This document shows positions 9,919 through 18,165 of a stretch of DNA of 64,000 bases, one piece after another; the stretch's first letter is position 1, and each line of letters opens with the position of its first letter. The position numbers and the translations under genes were made by a program. Origin of the DNA: Ruminiclostridium sufflavum DSM 19573 (GTDB lineage Bacteria; Bacillota; Clostridia; Acetivibrionales; DSM-1351); the NCBI RefSeq assembly GCF_003208175.1, contig NZ_QKMR01000012.1, positions 62,001 to 126,000 on the forward strand. The letters are read 5' to 3'. Under the pieces are notes generated by a model. That model searched no databases and was not told where the DNA came from. It worked only from the letters and a program-made list of their open reading frames with translations.

Positions 9919-10797
9919 TTGAAATTATTTACAGGTAAATCCTTGATAATACTTATAATTTCACTGGTTCTGATAGTCTGTATCGGGCTGTCCGTTAATT
10001 CGGGCAGCAGTGTGAACTGGATTGGAAATATCATTTCTGTACCGTTTTCCTCGGTAGGAAAGGTGCTTTCATATGCCGGACAGCAGATTGAGGAAGGTGT
10101 TGCTTTATTTGACGATGTTGAAAGACTTAGAGCTGAAAATAAAAGGCTGAATGAGACCATAGACAAATTTAATAATGAGAGGACAGAGTATTTAAGATTA
10201 AAAAGCGAGAACGATGATTTGAAGAATGTCCTTAAAATGCGGAAGGATTTTGAGGACTTTGAATTTATCGGTGCAAATGTAATTGCAAAGGATTCCGGAA
10301 GCTTTTTTAACATATTCTTGGCCGATAAAGGTTTTACAAGCGGAATTAACAATAATATGCCTGTAATTACCAGTAAGGGACTTGTAGGGAAGGTTACTTC
10401 CTCTCAGCCGTTTTCTTCAAAAATTATAAGTATAATAGAGGATGGAAGTGCGGCAAGCGCAATAGTGGCAAAAACCGGAGATTTGGTGGTTGTTAAGGGA
10501 GATTCAAGATTTTCGAAGGACGGTCTTTGCAAAATAGAGTATATTCCCGCCGATTTGGATTTATCGCAGGGGGATGTTATTGAAACTTCCGGTATGGGAG
10601 GAATCTATCCCAAGGGAATTATAATCGGAACAGTAAAGGAAGTAAGACAGGGCGAAAGCGATCTTGACAAATATGCAATTATAGAGCCCGCTGTTGACTT
10701 ACGCAGGCTGACGCAGGTTGTTATACTAAGGGATAAGGCATCGGAGGAAAGCGGTAAGGAAGATGTGACTGCAGAAATGGAGCTTGCTGACAAATGA
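9919..10797 (+). CDS. mreC: Rod-shape-determining protein MreC
   Basis: The TTG at 9919 (292 residues) is chosen because GAGAGGAG lies 10 bases upstream; an in-frame TTG at 9886 has no ribosome binding site. One N-terminal membrane segment (about 7-26) is followed by a coiled coil (LRAENKRLNETIDKFNNE and on, about 72-110). Then comes the double beta-barrel periplasmic-side domain with IPADLDLSQGDVIETSG. It is a membrane scaffold linking MreB to cell-wall synthases. It overlaps mreD by four bases (ATGA). Confidence 0.95.
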   Translation: MKLFTGKSLIILIISLVLIVCIGLSVNSGSSVNWIGNIISVPFSSVGKVLSYAGQQIEEGVALFDDVERLRAENKRLNETIDKFNNERTEYLRLKSENDDLKNVLKMRKDFEDFEFIGANVIAKDSGSFFNIFLADKGFTSGINNNMPVITSKGLVGKVTSSQPFSSKIISIIEDGSAASAIVAKTGDLVVVKGDSRFSKDGLCKIEYIPADLDLSQGDVIETSGMGGIYPKGIIIGTVKEVRQGESDLDKYAIIEPAVDLRRLTQVVILRDKASEESGKEDVTAEMELADK

Positions 10798-11306
10798 GGA
10801 ATAAAATCATTTTTTATACAATACTTGTATTCACATTTGTAATGGTTCAGGTCACAATCCTTAATTTTATAAGTATATCTGGAGTTTCGCCTAATATCCT
10901 GATAATTTTAATTGTCAGCATATCCCTTCTTGAAGGCAGGACACATGGCGCGGCTGTAGGGTTTTCCACAGGCTTGTGTCTGGATGCTGTAATTGGTATA
11001 TCCTTGGGCTTTAACAGCTTGCTGGGGATGCTGTTAGGCTTTGCACTGGGGAACATTAACAGGAGGTTCTTTAAAGAAAATATTTTTGTGATGGCTATAT
11101 GTACCTTTATTTCAACTATCTTATATGAGTGTGCGGCCATTGCCGGTTCTTACATATACGGCCTTAACATAAGCTTTTTATCAGCCGTAAAAGCTGTTGC
11201 CTTCCCTGAGGCTGTTATTAACAGTATCTTGGGTGCAATCCTGTTTTTTATAATTGCACAAATAAACAAAAGATGGTTTTACAATGAGAGTAAAAACAGG
11301 TATTGA
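10794..11306 (+). CDS. mreD: Rod-shape-determining protein MreD
   Basis: 170 residues with five to six hydrophobic segments and the MreD pattern SPNILIILIVSISLLEG and GAAVGFSTGLCLDAVIG. It is an integral membrane partner of MreC and PBP2. Its ATG overlaps the mreC stop, which suggests translational coupling. Confidence 0.92.
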   Translation: MRNKIIFYTILVFTFVMVQVTILNFISISGVSPNILIILIVSISLLEGRTHGAAVGFSTGLCLDAVIGISLGFNSLLGMLLGFALGNINRRFFKENIFVMAICTFISTILYECAAIAGSYIYGLNISFLSAVKAVAFPEAVINSILGAILFFIIAQINKRWFYNESKNRY

Positions 11307-11401
11307 AGTATGAATAACCGTGCAGGTGCTATCGGTACTTATGTTCTCAATTTCAGGCTTCATAAATAAAAATGTAAAGATTATTAAGTGGTGATAAGTA
11401 A

Positions 11402-13519
11402 ATGAAACAATTTTTTAAGGACAGATATAATATAATTGGTATAGTGATTGTGCTTATGTTTGCTTTAATTGTCTATCAATTGGCAAATATACAGCTAATT
11501 CAGGGTGAGAATTATTTTAACCAGTCTCAGTCTGAAAATTTAAAATCAAGGACAATCTTGGCGGAAAGAGGAAACATACTTGACAGGTATGGCGTTCCTA
11601 TTGCCACAAATTCTACCAGCTACTCTCTTATGCTGATGAGCACGGGAGCTAAATCAGAGAAAGTAAATGAAATTTTGTTGAAGTTGGCTGAAATATTGGA
11701 AAAAAATGGGGATTCCTATAAAAATTCCTTTTCCAAGTATTTTGCTTCTAATCCGGTAAAGTTCGGCTCAAAATTGGAAAAAAGCACCGACAGGATAAAG
11801 GTCTTGAAAAATACGACAGGTTATCTTTTTAAGGGATTCAGTCAGGAGTCTTCGGCAGAAGATGTATACAATTACATTAAAGAAACAGCTTTTGAGATAG
11901 ATGATAAGTATACGGATGAAGAAGCTTACAAAATTATGACTCTCAGGTTTGAGATAATGGGCTACAACTCTTTAAATCCTGTTATTGCGGAAAAAATAAG
12001 CAATAATACGGTCGCAGAGGTAGAGGAGAGGATTGATGAGTTCCCGGGGGCATTGATAGATGCCGTCCCCAGCAGAAAATATGTGGATGCCGAGTATGCT
12101 TCCCATTTAATCGGATATGTCAGAACAGTCAGCGAAAATGATTTGCTTGAGCATGCTGATGAAGGCTATAACATGAATGATATTATAGGAAAGTCCGGAA
12201 TAGAGCTTACAGCAGAAGGTTATCTGAGGGGAACCAACGGTTACAGAAGAATCGAAGTTGATGATAGCGGGAAAACAAAAACTATCAGTGAAGAGGCTGT
12301 GAAGCCCGGAAGCGACGTTGTTCTTACCATAGATATGAGGCTCCAGAAAGCGGCAATTGATTCCCTTGAAAAGAATATACCTGTTATCAGGCAGAGAAAA
12401 AATTCACAGAATCATAAGGATGCATTTGCCGGTTCGGTTGTGGCGCTTGATGTTAAAACGGGAGAGGTTTTGGCTTTGGCAAGCTATCCCAGCTATGATC
12501 CTTCAATATTTCTGGCAGATGCCGGTGATAAGGAAGCACAGAAAGCAATCAGTGCTCTGTATGATGATAAAAATACAACAACCTCCGAATATAACAGGGC
12601 TATTAAGGGACTTTATGCGCCGGGCTCAACATATAAGCCCTTGATTGGAATTGCAGGTCTGGAGGAAGGTGTGGTAAACCCATATGAAAAGTACTTTGAC
12701 AGAGGTTATGTGCAGTATGGGGATATAATGCTTAAGTCAATAGAATACAGGACATATAGGGGCGGACTCGGGTGGGTCAATATGATTCAGGCAATCCAGA
12801 AATCCAGTAATCCGTATTTTTATGTGTTGGGAAATAAGGTTGGAATAAATAATATTGTAAAGTGGGCTACGAAGTTTGGATTAGGTCAAAAAACGGGTAT
12901 TGATTTACTCGGGGAGGAAAACGGAACTGTTTCCTCAAGGGAATTTAAAGCAAAGATTGATCCCGACCCGTGGACTGAAACCAATACGGCTCAATCCTCC
13001 ATAGGACAGCTGTATAACAGCTTTACACCCATACAGCTTGCAAATTATACTGCAACTATAGCAAATGGCGGAAAGCGGTTTAAGCCTCATATAATAAAAA
13101 GAGTAATTAAATATGACGGCTCAATTGTTACAGAGACAAACCCTGAGTATGAGGAATTGTCGGTTAAAAAAGAGAATATGGCTATCATACAGGAAGGAAT
13201 GAAGGCCGTTGCCAACAGTGAGGACCCGGGTGGTACAGCTTCTTCCGCGTTTGTAGAGCTATTGCCCATTAAGGTTGCCGGTAAAACAGGAACTGCCGAA
13301 ACGGGAAATGAGGCAAATCATTCTTCAAATGCACTGTTTATATGCTATGCACCGGCAGACAAGCCCGAAATTGCTGTTGCAGTTGTTGTTGAGAGAGGAG
13401 TATTGGGGGCATACACCGCACCCATTGCATGTGATGTATTGAAGCAATACTTTGAAATAAACAAGGTACAGTCGGAGGATTATACCGTGAAGAAGGATAT
13501 AGCCGAGCTGACAAGATAA
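11402..13519 (+). CDS. mrdA: Penicillin-binding protein 2 (elongation transpeptidase)
   Basis: 705 residues. A cytoplasmic tip and membrane helix (about 10-28) precede the dimerisation domain (ERGNILDRYGVPIATNS) and the transpeptidase domain. All three catalytic motifs are visible: S409-TYK412 (PGSTYKP), S468-S-N470 and K628TGT. The enzyme cross-links peptidoglycan during lateral growth and works with MreBCD just upstream. A long insert (about 70-190) in the pedestal region is common in Gram-positive PBP2. The 95-base gap from mreD holds no other credible gene. Confidence 0.95.
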   Translation: MKQFFKDRYNIIGIVIVLMFALIVYQLANIQLIQGENYFNQSQSENLKSRTILAERGNILDRYGVPIATNSTSYSLMLMSTGAKSEKVNEILLKLAEILEKNGDSYKNSFSKYFASNPVKFGSKLEKSTDRIKVLKNTTGYLFKGFSQESSAEDVYNYIKETAFEIDDKYTDEEAYKIMTLRFEIMGYNSLNPVIAEKISNNTVAEVEERIDEFPGALIDAVPSRKYVDAEYASHLIGYVRTVSENDLLEHADEGYNMNDIIGKSGIELTAEGYLRGTNGYRRIEVDDSGKTKTISEEAVKPGSDVVLTIDMRLQKAAIDSLEKNIPVIRQRKNSQNHKDAFAGSVVALDVKTGEVLALASYPSYDPSIFLADAGDKEAQKAISALYDDKNTTTSEYNRAIKGLYAPGSTYKPLIGIAGLEEGVVNPYEKYFDRGYVQYGDIMLKSIEYRTYRGGLGWVNMIQAIQKSSNPYFYVLGNKVGINNIVKWATKFGLGQKTGIDLLGEENGTVSSREFKAKIDPDPWTETNTAQSSIGQLYNSFTPIQLANYTATIANGGKRFKPHIIKRVIKYDGSIVTETNPEYEELSVKKENMAIIQEGMKAVANSEDPGGTASSAFVELLPIKVAGKTGTAETGNEANHSSNALFICYAPADKPEIAVAVVVERGVLGAYTAPIACDVLKQYFEINKVQSEDYTVKKDIAELTR

Positions 13520-13579
13520 AAAGATAATTTACATTTGAAAAACAGCATTGTTATGTCAGAAAAAAGGAGGATTGAATCC

Positions 13580-13627
13580 GTGCCGGAGCTTTATCGGATT
13601 GTTGTGCAGTCAGGGCATGGGATATAA
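13580..13627 (+). CDS. Possible 15-residue leader peptide before minC
   Basis: A strong AAGGAGG at 13564-13570 is placed for a GTG at 13580, not for minC itself. The GTG opens a 15-codon frame (VPELYRIVVQSGHGI) that stops three bases before the minC ATG and is in the same frame as minC. It may be translated so that ribosomes re-initiate on minC, whose own start lacks a good binding site. This is inference from spacing only. Confidence 0.35.
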   Translation: MPELYRIVVQSGHGI

Positions 13628-13630
13628 ATT

Positions 13631-14314
13631 ATGGATGAGAATGCAGTTACCTTTAAAGGAACAGTTAATGGACTTACTATCATTTTGAAGCAGGACGCAG
13701 GTTTTGATGATATTGTAAACAGCTTGCTTATAAAGATAAACAGTGCGGGAAAGTTCTTCCGCGGTGCGAAATTAGCGGTGAAATACAGGGGACGTACACT
13801 GAATCAGGAAGAAAGATATGAGCTTCATGAGCTGCTGAAAAAGGAAAGCGGAGCACAGATATTATCTTTTGATGAAGACATGACGGAAAATAAGCTCGCG
13901 GAGACAAAGCCCTCAAGTACTGAAAGAAATAATCAAATCAAAAAATATACTTATTTTAAGGGTATTGAGGAAGGAACTACGAAATTTTATAGAGGAACTG
14001 TCCGGTCCGGGCAGCTGATCACCTTTGACGGAAATCTTGTTGTTTTGGGTGATGTCAATCCGGGAGCAGTAATTGAGGCTACAGGGAATATAGTAGTAAT
14101 GGGACTTCTCAGAGGAGTAGTTCATGCCGGGAGCAACGGGAATAAGGATGCGATAGTGGCCGCCTTGGGGCTTAACCCGACACAGCTGCGTATAGGAGAT
14201 ATTATTACAAGATCACCTGACGATGAAAAAGGTATCGGTACAAACTTAATACCGGAATTGGCGTATGTCAGGGAGGATAAATTGTTTGTGGAACGCTTTT
14301 TACCTCAGAGGTAA
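13631..14314 (+). CDS. minC: Septum site-determining protein MinC
   Basis: Division inhibitor that blocks FtsZ assembly away from midcell. 227 residues. The N-terminal alpha/beta domain (FKGTVNGLTIILKQDAGFDD) acts on FtsZ. The C-terminal right-handed beta-helix (GQLITFDGNLVVLGDVNPGA, IVVMGLLRGVVHAG) dimerises and binds MinD. It is followed by minD and minE. The ATG at 13631 has no clear ribosome binding site of its own; the strong one upstream belongs to a short in-frame leader. Confidence 0.93.
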   Translation: MDENAVTFKGTVNGLTIILKQDAGFDDIVNSLLIKINSAGKFFRGAKLAVKYRGRTLNQEERYELHELLKKESGAQILSFDEDMTENKLAETKPSSTERNNQIKKYTYFKGIEEGTTKFYRGTVRSGQLITFDGNLVVLGDVNPGAVIEATGNIVVMGLLRGVVHAGSNGNKDAIVAALGLNPTQLRIGDIITRSPDDEKGIGTNLIPELAYVREDKLFVERFLPQR

Positions 14315-14420
14315 TTGACAAAATTAAAAAACAAATATATAGTTTTATATGTATTGGTTAAAATTTTAAGATAAATTCTTTTTTAATATATCTTCTTTTA
14401 TAAGAATTGGAGGCAGTTGT

Positions 14421-15221
14421 ATGGGAGAGGTAATTGTTATAACATCCGGTAAGGGCGGTGTGGGAAAAACAACAACAACCGCTAATATTGGCACAGGTCT
14501 GGCACTTGCAGGCCGGAAAGCAGTACTTATAGATACTGATATTGGCTTGAGAAATCTTGATGTCGTTATGGGATTGGAAAATAGAATAGTATATGACCTT
14601 GTAGATGTTGTAGACGGTGTATGCAGGGTTAAGCAAGCTTTAATAAAGGACAAGAGATATGATGGCCTATACCTTCTTCCGGCAGCTCAGACCAGAGACA
14701 AATCGGCTGTTACACCGGAGCAGATGATTAATTTGATTAATGAATTAAAGAGTGAATTTGATTATATTATTATTGATTGTCCGGCCGGAATTGAACAAGG
14801 CTTTAAAAATGCAATTGCCGGAGCAGACAAAGCAATTGTAGTAACAACACCCGAGGTTTCTGCGGTCAGGGATGCCGACCGTATTGTCGGACTTTTAGAA
14901 GCAAATGAGCTCAGAAATCCCAAGCTTCTCATAAACAGGGTAAGGGTAGATATGGTAAAACGCGGGGATATGATGAGCATAGATGATATAATAGATATAT
15001 TGGCTATTGATTTAATAGGAGTTGTTCCTGATGATGAGAAAATTGTTATTTCAACTAATAGAGGGGAGCCTGCTGTTACCGATGATAAATCATTAGCGGG
15101 ACAGGCTTACCGGAATGTGACAAAGAGGCTTCAGGGAGAGGATGTACCTATTATGAACCTTGAAAGCGAAGATGGCTTAATATTTAAGTTTAAAAAATTA
15201 TTAGGATTCAAAACTACATAA
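14421..15221 (+). CDS. minD: Septum site-determining protein MinD
   Basis: Membrane-associated ATPase of the ParA/MinD family, 266 residues. The deviant Walker A SGKGGVGKTTTTANIG lies near residue 8-23, with Walker B-type DYIIIDCPAGIEQG. A C-terminal amphipathic helix (FKFKKLLGFK) is the expected membrane-targeting sequence. It carries MinC to the membrane and is displaced by MinE. GGAGG precedes the ATG. The 106-base AT-rich gap after minC could hold a weak promoter, but none is clear. Confidence 0.97.
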   Translation: MGEVIVITSGKGGVGKTTTTANIGTGLALAGRKAVLIDTDIGLRNLDVVMGLENRIVYDLVDVVDGVCRVKQALIKDKRYDGLYLLPAAQTRDKSAVTPEQMINLINELKSEFDYIIIDCPAGIEQGFKNAIAGADKAIVVTTPEVSAVRDADRIVGLLEANELRNPKLLINRVRVDMVKRGDMMSIDDIIDILAIDLIGVVPDDEKIVISTNRGEPAVTDDKSLAGQAYRNVTKRLQGEDVPIMNLESEDGLIFKFKKLLGFKTT

Positions 15222-15234
15222 GGAGGTTAACAGC

Positions 15235-15519
15235 ATGCTGATTGATTTTTCAAAGATCTTTGGCAGGTCCAAACCATCAAAGGATGTAGCCAAGGAAAGA
15301 TTGCAGCTGGTACTGATTCACGATAGGGCAAATGTTTCTCCTGAGTTCTTAGATATGATAAAAGGGGAAATAATCAAGGTAATTCAGCATTATATGGAAA
15401 TAGACGAGGGTGCTCTTGATATTCAGCTTACAAGAACTAAAAGTGATGATGGTGACAGGGTGGTTCCGGCTTTGATAGCTAATATACCTATTAGGAATGT
15501 AAGAAATGCAGGTAAATAA
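15235..15519 (+). CDS. minE: Cell division topological specificity factor MinE
   Basis: 94 residues. KEIL-type N-terminal contact helix (AKERLQLVLIHDRANVSPEF) and a C-terminal dimerisation region (VIQHYMEIDEGALDIQL). It stimulates MinD ATPase and drives Min oscillation, so this organism uses the MinE rather than the DivIVA/MinJ mode of placement. AAGGAGG precedes the ATG, 13 bases after minD. Confidence 0.94.
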   Translation: MLIDFSKIFGRSKPSKDVAKERLQLVLIHDRANVSPEFLDMIKGEIIKVIQHYMEIDEGALDIQLTRTKSDDGDRVVPALIANIPIRNVRNAGK

Positions 15520-15542
15520 ATAAAAGGTATGTGATTGATAAG

Positions 15543-15929
15543 ATGAATATTGCTTTTATGGCTCATGATAACAAAAAAGAATTAATGGCTAGCTTCTGTA
15601 TAGCCTATAAGTCAATTTTTCAGGATCATCATCTTATTGCAACACGGTCCACAGGCACCTTGATTAACAAGGCAACGGGGCTGAATGTTAATTTGCTGGC
15701 TTACGGAAGCTTAGGTTCTCAGCAGCTTTCTGCGAGAATTGCTTGTGATGAGATTGACTTGTTGATTTATTTCAGAGATGCAAATATTGAAAATGATGCA
15801 AATACTTTCTTGCTGTTTAAGCACTGCGATTTAAACAACATTCCTTTTGCTACAAATATAGCAACCGCCGAGGTCTTAATAAAAGGCTTGGAGCGGGAAG
15901 ATTTGGCTTGGAGAGAATTGCTGAGATAA
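15543..15929 (+). CDS. Methylglyoxal synthase-like protein with altered active site
   Basis: 128 residues from the ATG at 15543 (MNIAFMAHDNKKELM, the usual family start); a GTG at 15531 is an alternative. The fold is clearly MgsA-like: AHDNKK, STGTLINKATGLNVN, EIDLLIYFRDA and IPFATNIATAEVLI align well. However, the segment corresponding to E. coli GGDQQ reads LGSQQ, so the catalytic base Asp71 is a Ser. The PHDPD stretch that supplies His98 and Asp101 is replaced by a shorter ENDAN. The TGTTG phosphate loop reads TRSTG. Normal MgsA converts dihydroxyacetone phosphate to methylglyoxal; this copy may be inactive or have another role. It follows minE by 12-24 bases and ends at a strong terminator. 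Confidence 0.8.
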   Translation: MNIAFMAHDNKKELMASFCIAYKSIFQDHHLIATRSTGTLINKATGLNVNLLAYGSLGSQQLSARIACDEIDLLIYFRDANIENDANTFLLFKHCDLNNIPFATNIATAEVLIKGLEREDLAWRELLR

Positions 15930-15941
15930 TATTTTTATTTG

Positions 15942-15971
15942 AAAGCTCAAACTTATGTTTGGGCTTTTTTT
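15942..15971 (+). terminator. Intrinsic terminator of the min unit
   Basis: AAGCTCAAAC and GTTTGGGCTT pair around TTAT and run directly into seven T residues. Confidence 0.9.
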
Positions 15972-16089
15972 GACTGCGTATTTCATACCTCCCCCTAAAA
16001 GATTATTAGGAATATAATTTCATGCACAAAAATATAATGTATTAAAGCATGGCCCAAAAACATTTGCTGCAAAAGAAAGGGTGAGGGGA

Positions 16090-16980
16090 TTGAATGAAAT
16101 AACCATGAGGCCAAAGTACTCACGCCAGACAGGTACTCAAAGAAACAGAAGAAAAGAATCTAATGATGATTTTTTATCAATAACATTTGCTGTTCAGTTG
16201 CTTGTCGTGGTGGTATTTTTATCGGTATTTGCACTGTGCAAGGCTGCAAATACACCCGCTACCGATATTTTTATATCAAAGGTCAGTGTTGTCGCGACTT
16301 CAAATTGTAATTCAAGCAAATATATACAGAACATGATTGATGCCTTTGGAATTAAGCTGCCGGATAAGGAGCAGCAGGGAGGAAATGTTAGTACTGGAAA
16401 TGACTTTGACTCAAATGAGAATTCAGACGGACAAAGCGCTGACACCTCTAATAACGGCATAGCTATTGACAATAAGGATATCAGCGGAAATACTGCTTCT
16501 GATTCAGGCGGTGCGGCAGATAATTCCGCAGGCAGCCCGGGAGCTGAGGTTGCAGAAGATTCCGAAATAAAAGCAATTGCTGATAAGTATGCGTTTATAA
16601 CGCCAATAAAGGGTGAATATGTATCATTGTTTGGCACCAGAACGGATCCCTTGACCGGAAAGCCGGATTTTCATTATGGACTGGATATTAAGGCTAATAT
16701 GGGAGCTTCCATAAAGGCGGCACTGGCAGGAGAGGTTACGGAAGTCGGTTCAGGACCTGCATACGGAAATTATATTAAGATTAAGCATAATGACGGAATT
16801 AGCACTATATATGCATTCTGCTCGACACTTATAGCAAAAAAAGGGCAAAAGGTTAATCAAGGGGATGTAATTGCGAAGGTGGGGGATGCGGAAAACATGT
16901 CAGGTTCGTTGCATTTTGAGGTCTGGAAGGATAATAAGGCAGTTGATCCGGAAAAGCTGCTGAATTATCTAAATCAATGA
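16090..16980 (+). CDS. Membrane-bound M23/LytM-domain protein, SpoIVFA-like
   Basis: About 296 residues from the TTG at 16090 (AAAGG nine bases upstream); a GTG at 16081 and an ATG at 16105 are alternatives. A basic N-terminal tail precedes one membrane helix (about 36-55). A long Ser/Asn/Asp/Gly-rich linker leads to a C-terminal LytM domain (GEYVSLFGTRTDPLTG to the end). The zinc-site HxxxD is intact (HYGLD). The later HxH reads SLH, so the usual catalytic first His is missing. The next gene is a SpoIVFB-like M50 protease. In Bacillus, SpoIVFA is an inner anchor with a degenerate LytM domain encoded just before SpoIVFB, so I infer an anchor or inhibitor of that protease in sporulation rather than a wall hydrolase. 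Confidence 0.75.
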   Translation: MNEITMRPKYSRQTGTQRNRRKESNDDFLSITFAVQLLVVVVFLSVFALCKAANTPATDIFISKVSVVATSNCNSSKYIQNMIDAFGIKLPDKEQQGGNVSTGNDFDSNENSDGQSADTSNNGIAIDNKDISGNTASDSGGAADNSAGSPGAEVAEDSEIKAIADKYAFITPIKGEYVSLFGTRTDPLTGKPDFHYGLDIKANMGASIKAALAGEVTEVGSGPAYGNYIKIKHNDGISTIYAFCSTLIAKKGQKVNQGDVIAKVGDAENMSGSLHFEVWKDNKAVDPEKLLNYLNQ

Positions 16981-16986
16981 TTATTT

Positions 16987-17871
16987 ATGACTGATTTGTC
17001 TGTAAAATTCAAAATAAAGCATATTTTATTCAGTATTGATATTCTTATTATTCCGGTTATTGCAATTGCCTTTTTAAGCGGTGCTGCTGTTCAGTATTTT
17101 TTAACAATTGGTTTCATTATTACCCATGAATTAGGCCATATCGCAGCGGCTAAAATTTCCGGCGGGGTAATCTATTCCTTCAGAATTTTGTCTGTGGGAG
17201 TTAATGCGGCTATTGAGGAGAAAAGCTGCGGCAGGCTTGCTAAAGTATTGATTTATTTAGCAGGGCCGACTGTAAATATAGTATTTGCAATAGCTATATA
17301 TTTTTTATCAGCCTGTCATTTGATTCCTGTAAAATTCGCCGCCGGATTTTATATAAACATATGGCTGGCTTTTTTTAATTTGCTTCCGATACTTCCTTTA
17401 GACGGAGGTAAAATAGCCATGGAGGCTTTAAGTGATTGCTCGGGATTATTCAAAGCCGGCAAATATATGAACATATTGACTGTTTTGCTTGCATGTGTCT
17501 TTATCCTTTTCGGATTAATTTTTTTTAAGAATGCATTATTTAATGCCAGCATGATTCTGGTAGGAATTTATATACTGCTGTTAAGGGCGGAAGGCAGAAA
17601 GGAAGCTGCTTTTATGAATATTAAAAATCTTTTGTTCAGACGTTCCCGCGTTATAAAGCGGCGAATTTATCCTGTTAGGGAAATTGCCGTCATGAAGAGT
17701 GCAAAGCTGTCGGAGCTGGTTAAGGCCATGGATTACGCCAATATGTTTCATATTGTGAATGTACTGGATGAAAATCTGAAAATTATAAAGGTCATGTCGG
17801 AACAGGAAATATTGGATGCAATTATTTCAGGTAATATTAATGCCACTGTGGAGGAATTGCTGTCTGACTAA
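16987..17871 (+). CDS. spoIVFB: SpoIVFB-like intramembrane metalloprotease (M50 family)
   Basis: 294 residues with about six hydrophobic segments. The zinc motif HELGH is at 47-51 and the third ligand sits in LPLDGG (Asp139), matching Bacillus SpoIVFB in spacing. The C-terminal 90 residues (SAKLSELVKAMDYANMFHIV and on) form a CBS-type regulatory domain, also present in SpoIVFB. In sporulating bacteria this site-2 protease releases mature sigma-K in the mother cell. The gene starts 6 bases after the LytM-domain gene, as in the spoIVFA-spoIVFB operon. The ATG has only a weak ribosome binding site and is probably coupled to the upstream gene. Confidence 0.88.
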   Translation: MTDLSVKFKIKHILFSIDILIIPVIAIAFLSGAAVQYFLTIGFIITHELGHIAAAKISGGVIYSFRILSVGVNAAIEEKSCGRLAKVLIYLAGPTVNIVFAIAIYFLSACHLIPVKFAAGFYINIWLAFFNLLPILPLDGGKIAMEALSDCSGLFKAGKYMNILTVLLACVFILFGLIFFKNALFNASMILVGIYILLLRAEGRKEAAFMNIKNLLFRRSRVIKRRIYPVREIAVMKSAKLSELVKAMDYANMFHIVNVLDENLKIIKVMSEQEILDAIISGNINATVEELLSD

Positions 17872-18008
17872 ATTAAGTCACTGTTCAATATTTTGCGGCG
17901 GTAGAATATCGATTCTTGAATATATATATTTAACATGTAAAACATATAGAAGAATAGCTTGAAAGACTTTTTATACAGCTTTGAAAATACCAGCGTATCA
18001 CTGATAAC

Positions 18009-18056
18009 GGCAGTATTGCTATACCGTATATACAATACCGCTGCTGCCTGCCTTTT
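18009..18056 (+). terminator. Possible terminator hairpin after spoIVFB
   Basis: GGCAGTATTG and CAATACCGCTGCTGCC can pair as an interrupted stem followed by TGCCTTTTATT. The T-tract is moderate. The flanking 17872-18008 shows no gene. Confidence 0.4.
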
Positions 18057-18088
18057 ATTGGTATAAGTATTTATTGTAGTCTGGTCTG

Positions 18089-18117
18089 TTGTGGCAGGAA
18101 TAAAATTAAGTTATAAT
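18089..18117 (+). promoter_or_regulatory. Possible nfnAB promoter
   Basis: TTGTGG and a perfect TATAAT are 17 bases apart, about 50 bases before nfnA. Confidence 0.5.
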
Positions 18118-18165
18118 TAAAAAGATTGAATAAGTGTTATTGTTTTTATATAGGAGGTATCTGAG

